A DNA stretch of 37,677 nucleotides, taken from positions 1 to 37,677 of the forward strand of contig JACMMP010000021.1 in the NCBI GenBank assembly GCA_014378995.1, read 5' to 3'. The position numbers were made by a program, and so were the translations under genes. Source of the stretch: Hyphomonadaceae bacterium. Its GTDB lineage: Bacteria > Pseudomonadota > Alphaproteobacteria > Caulobacterales > Aquidulcibacteraceae. How positions within the stretch are numbered: position 1 is the first letter of the stretch; each line of letters begins with the position of its first letter. This document shows positions 32,491 to 37,677 of the stretch, in pieces. The notes beneath the pieces are model-generated. The model saw only the letters and a program-made list of their open reading frames with translations, was not told where the DNA came from and did not search any database.

Positions 32491-33872
32491 CCGACTGGAC
32501 GCTCTGTATCGATTTCGGCACCGCCTATTCCAAGGCCGCGGCGGCGCCGGCAGACGCCTGGTCGCGGTTTGAGCCCAGCATGGTGCGCCCGCTTATGCTC
32601 AGCGGCCATCACCACCACGGCAATCCGTTTTTGCTCGATAGCGCGGTATTCGTCGACGAGGGCCGCGTGCTGTTTGGGCGCGCGGCCATCGCCCGCGCTG
32701 ACGCGCTGGGCGATAAAAAGCGCATGGCGCTGAAATCGTTCAAGACGCTGCTGAGCGTCAGCGATCTCGACCGGGCGCTCAACACCAACGCGCCGCTTTC
32801 GATCGATCCCCACCGCATCTTCCAGATGCGCGACCTGATCGTGCTTTACCTCGCTTTTCTGCTTGAGGCCGTCGAGCAGGCCTGCGCGGCCGACACTCTG
32901 GTGGCCGGGGCGACGCGGATGAGCCGCCGCTATGCCGCCCCCGCCTGGCGCAGCGGCGACAGCGCCGGGATGCACCAGGTGATCGTGCAACTGTTCGGCG
33001 AAGCGGAAGCGTTTCGCGCCTTGGTGGGCAAAAAGCTGATGTCGCCGGACGGGCTGCCGCTTAGCACCATTAGTTCGGCGTTGCCGAAAGCCTTGGCGAA
33101 TGCGCGCGCGATGGACATCGGCCTCATCTTCGAGGCGACGGCGGCGGCCGCCTACACGTCAGTCGGACTGGAAGACGCCGGTTCGCACTTGATCGTCGTC
33201 GATATGGGCGCAGGCACTACCGACATCGCCGCCCTGGCCCGGGTCGGCGCGCGGACGATCGAACTGCCGGAAGCGCGCGTAACGATGAAACAGGCCGGCG
33301 ATTTCATCGACCGCATCATCGCCAATCTCGTGATCGAGAACGCCTCGTGGGCGCGCAGCAAGGACGATCAGAGCGAACTCTGGAACGTGCTGATGCGCCA
33401 GATGCGCGACATCAAAGAGAGCGTGTTCGCGGATGGGCGCGCAACGCTTCGCCATCGCGGCAAGAACATTACCCTTTCGATGCGCGACATCGAACGCGAT
33501 GCTGACTTCAAGGCGTTCTACAAAAATTTAAGCGAGGCGTTCGCGCATGGGCTCATGGTCGTGCGCGGGGATGCTGTCTTGCGCGGGCAAACCGAGGTGC
33601 AGGCGATCGCCGTCGGCGGCGGCGCGGCGGCGCCGTTCATCCAGGGTTTGCTGAAGAAGAAGACGACGCGCGCCACCCCGCGCGTGGTGGCGCGGCCGGC
33701 GACGCCTGACTGGGCGCATGCGCGCGAGTTTCAGGGCAATTTAGCGCCAGTCTTTCCGCAACTCGCGATTTCTATCGGCGGCGCGCTTGCGCCGGACGAC
33801 ATGCTGGCGGCGCGCGGCGGAGTCAGTCCGGTCGCAGCCGTCCGAACCGATATTGAGGCGGCACCCGATTGA
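32487..33872 (+). CDS. Hsp70-family ATPase domain protein without substrate-binding domain
   Basis: A 461-residue member of the Hsp70/actin ATPase superfamily. Seen: phosphate-1 loop IDFGTAYSKAA (8-18), Hsp70-like EATAAAAY (216-223), phosphate-2 loop VVDMGAGTTD (237-246), QAGDFIDRIIANL (269-281, like the GGxDFD segment) and adenosine loop IAVGGGAAAPFIQG (374-387). DnaK is about 630 residues; here the chain ends about 75 residues after the adenosine loop, with no beta-sandwich substrate domain. So client binding must differ from DnaK. The start overlaps the GrpE-like gene by 4 bp. The last 50 bp overlap the convergent kinase-like gene. In this setting it may act on polysaccharide assembly proteins; that is inference. 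Confidence 0.88.
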   Translation: MTDWTLCIDFGTAYSKAAAAPADAWSRFEPSMVRPLMLSGHHHHGNPFLLDSAVFVDEGRVLFGRAAIARADALGDKKRMALKSFKTLLSVSDLDRALNTNAPLSIDPHRIFQMRDLIVLYLAFLLEAVEQACAADTLVAGATRMSRRYAAPAWRSGDSAGMHQVIVQLFGEAEAFRALVGKKLMSPDGLPLSTISSALPKALANARAMDIGLIFEATAAAAYTSVGLEDAGSHLIVVDMGAGTTDIAALARVGARTIELPEARVTMKQAGDFIDRIIANLVIENASWARSKDDQSELWNVLMRQMRDIKESVFADGRATLRHRGKNITLSMRDIERDADFKAFYKNLSEAFAHGLMVVRGDAVLRGQTEVQAIAVGGGAAAPFIQGLLKKKTTRATPRVVARPATPDWAHAREFQGNLAPVFPQLAISIGGALAPDDMLAARGGVSPVAAVRTDIEAAPD

Positions 33873-34863
33873 CCCAGACGCCGGTGGCGAGATGGGGCCG
33901 CCGCTGCAGCGACCGCATGACGCTGCGCACCGCGCCCAGCTTGGTGCGGTCCCAGCCGGCCACAAGTATGGCGCGCTCCGCCATGCCGGCGAGGACGACG
34001 CCGTCGGCGGAAGCCAGCGCCGGGGGGCAATCGAGCACCACCAGATCGTAAGCGTCGCCCAAGGCGTCGATCAGCGCAGGAAAGCCGCGCGATCCGGCCA
34101 GCGTTTTCCACGGATTGCGCATGCGCGCCGCCGGCAGGAAGTGCAGCCCGGTCTCTTCTTCCTCTGCGATGAGGTTGCGCCAGCTCTCCGGCTCGTTGCT
34201 GGCTTCGAGGACGCCTGCGTCGGCCTCGTGCTCCAGCGCCCGCGTCAGTCCGCGGCGGCGCAGATCGCAGTCGACGATGATCACGCTGCGGCCTTGCTGG
34301 GCGGCGCTCACCGCTGCGCACAGCGCCGACATCGTCGCGCCTTCCTCGGGCAAGGCGGCGATGAACGAAACCACGCGCTGATCGGCGAGCGCGCCCTGAA
34401 GATCGCGGAACGCGGTCGCGAATGGCGCGGCCGGCTGAAACGCAAGGCAGCCGACCGGGGTCCTCTTGTCGGGCGGCAATTGGCGCAGCGCATGAGGCGT
34501 CAGCTCTGGCGCCGCGCCAAACACCATGTAGCCGCGGTGTTTCCCAAAGCTGGTTATGGAGGTGATGGTGTTGCGCCCGATCTCGCGCACCAAAGCGGCG
34601 ATCAGCGCCAAGGCGACCGCCAGCGGCGCCCAGAATTGTGCTGCAACCAGCGGGCGAACTCCGCCAGAATAATCAAAGCCAATGCCGCCCGCTGCGACGG
34701 CAAGTGTAATGAGGATGACAATCAGCCATTGGCGGCGCACGCCGCGAGCCACCCGCGCCAGCGCCAGCGACTGAGCCGGCCGCCGGCCGCTGCTCTGGGC
34801 GCCTGCCGCTCCAGGCGACCGGGCATCGTCCCGCGTCAGGTCACTTGTAAGTGGTGACGTCAC
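33823..34863 (-). CDS. CpsD/BY-kinase-like membrane protein with altered Walker A
   Basis: A 346-residue protein of the polysaccharide co-polymerase/tyrosine kinase type (CpsD, HfsB-like). Two membrane helices (~46-66 and ~77-93) precede a P-loop domain. Walker A' (VIIVDCDLRRRG, Asp198 and Asp200) and Walker B (LVVLDCPPAL, Asp278) are intact, but the Walker A region reads ALPEEGATMSA: Ala176 (GCG) stands where GKT has its lysine. The C-terminus (VPPQYRFGRLRPD) has only one tyrosine instead of a tyrosine cluster. ATP hydrolysis and autokinase activity are therefore doubtful; it may regulate chain assembly by binding. The extracellular Wzz-type region is absent. It diverges from the 35155 gene, and its end overlaps the Hsp70-like gene by 50 bp. 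Confidence 0.9.
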   Translation of the reverse strand: MTSPLTSDLTRDDARSPGAAGAQSSGRRPAQSLALARVARGVRRQWLIVILITLAVAAGGIGFDYSGGVRPLVAAQFWAPLAVALALIAALVREIGRNTITSITSFGKHRGYMVFGAAPELTPHALRQLPPDKRTPVGCLAFQPAAPFATAFRDLQGALADQRVVSFIAALPEEGATMSALCAAVSAAQQGRSVIIVDCDLRRRGLTRALEHEADAGVLEASNEPESWRNLIAEEEETGLHFLPAARMRNPWKTLAGSRGFPALIDALGDAYDLVVLDCPPALASADGVVLAGMAERAILVAGWDRTKLGAVRSVMRSLQRRPHLATGVWVNRVPPQYRFGRLRPD

Positions 34864-35154
34864 AAGCTTGGCTCTCCCCGCCAGCGTAAAAAAGCTGTGC
34901 GTCTCTGCGCTGACGCTTGCTCACACGCAATCCCCGGCCCACAGCCGATGCCGAACGCATGAGTCGCCGATTTGTTTCCATGCCGGGGCATTTATCCACA
35001 AGCGGGACATGCAGTTGAGTGCGATTTCCCGCGCAGAGCGCGGTCTGTGGCGTACGAACGCCAGACCATAAATTATTGCACGTTCGGCGCTCGAAAACGT
35101 TGCACTTTTCCGTGGGATTTCTAATCTCAGGCTCCTCAAGGCTCAGGATCGTCA
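34864..35154. promoter_or_regulatory. Divergent promoter region with DnaA box and hairpin
   Basis: The 291-bp gap between the leftward kinase-like gene and the rightward sugar transferase-like gene is the AT-richest intergenic part of the window. It holds a perfect consensus DnaA box TTATCCACA at 34992-35000, a hairpin at 35042-35067 (GGTCTG-tg-GCGT pairing with ACGCCAGACC around ACGA), and TTGCAC repeated at 35076 and 35100. Short open frames across the region look non-coding. AGGA lies 6 bp before the ATG at 35155. Confidence 0.5.
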
Positions 35155-35949
35155 ATGCTCATCCAGATGCCTCGCGGGTCGCCCGACCAGCAGGTTTCGC
35201 AGAACGCGGAAACAAGCAACGCCTTCGAAGCAGCGCTTCGGCGCGACTTAGCGAGCGCGCCTCTCGTTTCCTACGACGCAATGCTCGGCGGCTGGCCTAA
35301 GCGCGTCGTCGATCTCACGCTCACGCTGCTCGCGTCGCCTATATGGCTCGTGCTGATGCTCTCCACCGCGCTCGTATCGAAGCTGCGGCATCCGGCGCCG
35401 GTCTTCCTGGCGCAGGAACGCGTCGGTTATGGCGGCCGTATCTTCAAAAGCTTCAAGCTGCGCATTGCGCTGCCGTCAGCAAAGATCGAACGTCTGCACC
35501 TTGCCGGGGCGCCTGAAGAACCGCCTGCGAATGATTTGACCGCCATCGCCGGCAATGCGGAGGGGCCGCAGGCGAAGTGGCGCCGCGCGCTTGAGCGTCT
35601 GCCGCAATTGTTCAACGTGATCGCCGGCGACATGGCGCTGGTCGGTCCGACGCCGCTGTCGGGCGACCAACTCGAGCCGTTGAAGACCGCCAAGCGCTAT
35701 TATCTGAGCGCCCGTCCGGGCGTCGTCAGCGTCAGCCCCATCGCGGATGCGGATGAAGAAGAGGCGAGTCAGTACAAAGTCTACGCGCTCTCTTGGTCGC
35801 TGATGACCGATGCGTTGCTGCTTTGGGACGCGCTGCGTTCGCTGCGCGACCGCGGCGAACTCTGGAGGCCGAGCTTCAAAATCGCCCGCGCACGCGCAAA
35901 AGCGGCGAGCGAGCGTCCCGTCGTCGTCCGTCGCCGCAGCGGAACGTGA
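35155..35949 (+). CDS. Degenerate phosphoglycosyl transferase-like protein
   Basis: A 264-residue relative of bacterial sugar transferases. It keeps the overall order: basic PKRVVDLTLTLLASPIWLVLML re-entrant helix (~48-70), PVFLAQERVGYGGRIFKSFK (82-101), LPQLFNVIAGDMALVGPTP (149-167) and YYLSARPGV. Key residues are changed: the catalytic Asp-Glu pair of SLDELPQL is Glu147-Arg148, GPRP is GPTP (Thr166), the KFRTM motif reads KLRIA, and the TGLWQVSGR block is missing. Normal transferase activity is unlikely. It may be a regulatory or scaffold pseudoenzyme for polysaccharide initiation, working with the intact paralogue at 29333-30088. It leads the rightward transcript with two glycosyltransferases. 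Confidence 0.88.
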   Translation: MLIQMPRGSPDQQVSQNAETSNAFEAALRRDLASAPLVSYDAMLGGWPKRVVDLTLTLLASPIWLVLMLSTALVSKLRHPAPVFLAQERVGYGGRIFKSFKLRIALPSAKIERLHLAGAPEEPPANDLTAIAGNAEGPQAKWRRALERLPQLFNVIAGDMALVGPTPLSGDQLEPLKTAKRYYLSARPGVVSVSPIADADEEEASQYKVYALSWSLMTDALLLWDALRSLRDRGELWRPSFKIARARAKAASERPVVVRRRSGT

Positions 35950-36023
35950 AACGCTTCCAAACGGCGTGATTCTCGCGCAAATCCTGCAATGGAACCCGTC
36001 TCGGGTTCCCAGGACGCGCGCGC

Positions 36024-37151
36024 TTGGCTGAACTAATCTTCTTCGGGCACGACGCCCACGACCCGGCCGTGCAACGCCGGATCAAGGCGTTCGAGCAGAC
36101 CGGCGTTTCCGTCCGTGCGTTCACCATGCGCCGCGGGCCTGCGTTCAACGCCCCTTGGATCAACATCGATCTCGGGGAAACTCGCGACGCCGACTTCACC
36201 CAGCGCATCGGCGCTCTGATTCAGGCCCAGCCGGTGCTGCGCGCTCGGCGCGATGCGCTGAAGCGGGCCGAACTCTACTACGCCCGCAATCTGGACATGC
36301 TGGCGCTCGCGCACTGGGCCCGGCGCATGAGCGGCTCAACGGCCAAGCTGATTTACGAATGCCTCGACGTTCACCGCTTCATGACGCGCACCGATGCGCT
36401 TGGCGCGACAATGCGCGGCGTCGAACGACATTTGTTGGCCGATGTCGAACTGGTCGTCGTGAGCTCGCCCGCCTTCGTGCAAGAATATTTTGACGCCCGC
36501 CATCCTGGACGTGTGCGTTCGGTGCTGGTCGAGAACAGATTGCCGCCGGGCTTCCACTATGGGCCGCGCCCGATCGAACCGCCGCCGCGCACTGGCCCGA
36601 TCCGCATCGGCTGGTTCGGCAATCTGCGCTGCCGGCGCAGCTTTGGCCTGCTGCTCGACTTGGCCGAGCGGTTTCCCGATAGGATCGAGCTGTCCTTCCG
36701 CGGCGCCCCGGCGCGCACCGAGATCGATGATTTCGAAGCGCGGATCGCGGACCTGGCCAATGTCTCGTTCGGGGGGCGCTATTCCTGGCCGGAGGGGCTG
36801 GCGCGCATCTACGCGGCCGTCGATCTCGTCTGGGCCGGCGATTTCCACGATCCTGGCGCCAACTCGAAGTGGCTGTTGCCTAACCGGCTCTACGAAGGCG
36901 GCTATTATTGCGCGCCGCCGATCGCGCCAGCGGATAGCGAAACCGGCCGCTGGATTGAAGCGCAGGGCGCAGGCTTCACCCTTGCCGAGCCGCTCGAAGA
37001 AACATTGCCCGCTTTCATCGCCAGCCTAGATCGGGCGCGCATATCAGACGTGCGCGCCCAACTTGCCGCCGCGCCGGAAAGCACATTCGTCCAGCCTAAG
37101 GATGAATTGAAAGATTTGCTCGCTGCGGCGCTGGCGGGGCGCGCGCCGTGA
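36024..37151 (+). CDS. Exopolysaccharide glycosyltransferase (GT-B, ExoL-like)
   Basis: A 375-residue glycosyltransferase likely of the GT-B/GT4 type. The N-terminal half starts ELIFFGHDAHDPAVQRRIKA, recalling ExoL-type enzymes of succinoglycan synthesis, and continues LIYECLDVHRFM and ELVVVSSPAF. The C-terminal half has IRIGWFGNLRCRRSF and the donor-site-like region DLVWAGDFHDPGANSKWLLPNRLYEGGYY. It would add one sugar to the lipid-linked repeat unit at the inner membrane, cytoplasmic side; donor and acceptor are unknown. The start is TTG at 36024, with AGGA about 9 bp upstream. Its stop overlaps the next glycosyltransferase start by 4 bp (GTGA), so they are translationally coupled. Confidence 0.85.
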   Translation: MAELIFFGHDAHDPAVQRRIKAFEQTGVSVRAFTMRRGPAFNAPWINIDLGETRDADFTQRIGALIQAQPVLRARRDALKRAELYYARNLDMLALAHWARRMSGSTAKLIYECLDVHRFMTRTDALGATMRGVERHLLADVELVVVSSPAFVQEYFDARHPGRVRSVLVENRLPPGFHYGPRPIEPPPRTGPIRIGWFGNLRCRRSFGLLLDLAERFPDRIELSFRGAPARTEIDDFEARIADLANVSFGGRYSWPEGLARIYAAVDLVWAGDFHDPGANSKWLLPNRLYEGGYYCAPPIAPADSETGRWIEAQGAGFTLAEPLEETLPAFIASLDRARISDVRAQLAAAPESTFVQPKDELKDLLAAALAGRAP

Positions 37152-37677
37152 GCAAGCCGGTGCTGCTTATGCTGCTGACGCGCCATCCCTACGCGGAAAA
37201 CAGCGGCCGCGCTTCGATGCTGCGCCAGCGTATCGAACAAGCAAGGCTGCGCTTCGAGCCGCGCATCGTCGTCTTCGGCGCGCCTGCGCACGATGCGAGC
37301 GACAACGGGCTCGAGTTTTTGCCGCTGGCGGCGCCGGCCTCGATCGCGCTCAACGCTGTGCGGCTTTCGCGACTGCCGCTGCAGTCCTGGCTCTACCACA
37401 GCGCCGCCGCGCGCGCGCGCGTCGCGCAGGTGGCTGCCGAGGCCAACGCCGCCGCCATCTACGTCGATATGCTCCGCCTCGCGCCGCTTGCGGCGGACGC
37501 CAATCCAAATCTGGCGCGCATCATCGATTATGACGATCTCCTGTCGGTCCGTTATGAGCAAGCGGCCGCGAAAGACTATGAGGTGATGGGCTTCCTGACC
37601 CGCCGCGTCGGGCCGCTGGCTGGCGTCGCGCGCGCGTTTGCGCGCCCGCTGCTGCAGGCGGAATCGCGGCGCTGCGC
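37148..37677 (+). CDS. Glycosyltransferase, C-terminus beyond window
   Basis: The frame is open from a GTG at 37148 to the window edge (176 residues). The start VLLMLLTRHPYAENSGRASM is typical of GT-B glycosyltransferases that read PYPPxxGxxxR at the first loop, and IIDYDDLLSVRYEQAA resembles the DxxDxxSxRY segment of sugar transferases in exopolysaccharide systems (GT4-like). The acceptor half is visible; the donor-binding half is beyond the edge. It overlaps the ExoL-like gene by 4 bp and would act in the same polymer pathway. Confidence 0.85.
   Translation, partial: MSKPVLLMLLTRHPYAENSGRASMLRQRIEQARLRFEPRIVVFGAPAHDASDNGLEFLPLAAPASIALNAVRLSRLPLQSWLYHSAAARARVAQVAAEANAAAIYVDMLRLAPLAADANPNLARIIDYDDLLSVRYEQAAAKDYEVMGFLTRRVGPLAGVARAFARPLLQAESRRC

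Noticed and set aside
34841-35155. 104-residue reverse-strand frame in the divergent gap
   Set aside because: Its composition is unlike the surrounding proteins, it overlaps both promoters and the start of the kinase-like gene, and it has no ribosome binding site.

Overview
The window is GC-rich, gene-dense bacterial chromosome with short intergenic gaps, many 4-bp start/stop overlaps and frequent GTG/TTG starts. The gene set (YdbH/YnbE/YdbL-type envelope trio, glutamine-dependent NAD synthetase, ArgE, CysQ, NarL-type regulator beside a hybrid kinase, exopolysaccharide genes) fits an alphaproteobacterium, most likely near Caulobacterales/Hyphomonadaceae. That placement is inference from gene content and composition. 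I saw no rRNA, tRNA, insertion sequence, prophage or CRISPR array.

Left part (1-14 kb): a partial gene at the left edge; a subtilisin-like lipoprotein protease overlapping a small exported protein that resembles a free-standing subtilisin propeptide; an alpha/beta hydrolase; a sugar-phosphate isomerase/epimerase-like protein and an iron-dependent alcohol dehydrogenase; a fused two-ATPase ABC protein with no transporter partner in view; an exported S9 prolyl oligopeptidase broken by one apparent extra base; a host-attachment-family protein; threonine ammonia-lyase; a CelD/FemAB-like acyltransferase; and an exported trypsin-like protease with three 30-residue, four-cysteine repeats.

Middle part (14-30 kb): GST, FKBP-type prolyl isomerase lipoprotein and ArgE (co-directional), then leftward CysQ, NadE, a small membrane protein and the ydbL-ynbE-ydbH cluster (in transcription order ydbH, ynbE, ydbL), which in E. 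coli forms an inner-to-outer-membrane lipid bridge. Next come an M23 peptidase, a NarL-type response regulator, a hybrid histidine kinase with a single-domain receiver, a small unknown protein followed by a clear intrinsic terminator, and a hotdog thioesterase.

Right part (29.3-37.7 kb) is an exopolysaccharide region: a canonical phosphoglycosyl transferase, an outer-membrane beta-barrel, a chaperone-like pair (mini-GrpE-like protein overlapping an Hsp70 ATPase domain that lacks a substrate-binding domain), a CpsD/BY-kinase-like membrane protein whose Walker A lysine is alanine, a second phosphoglycosyl transferase whose catalytic Asp-Glu pair is lost, and two glycosyltransferases, the last cut by the window edge. 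The most unusual content is this mixture of an Hsp70/GrpE-like pair with two apparent pseudoenzymes in a polysaccharide locus.
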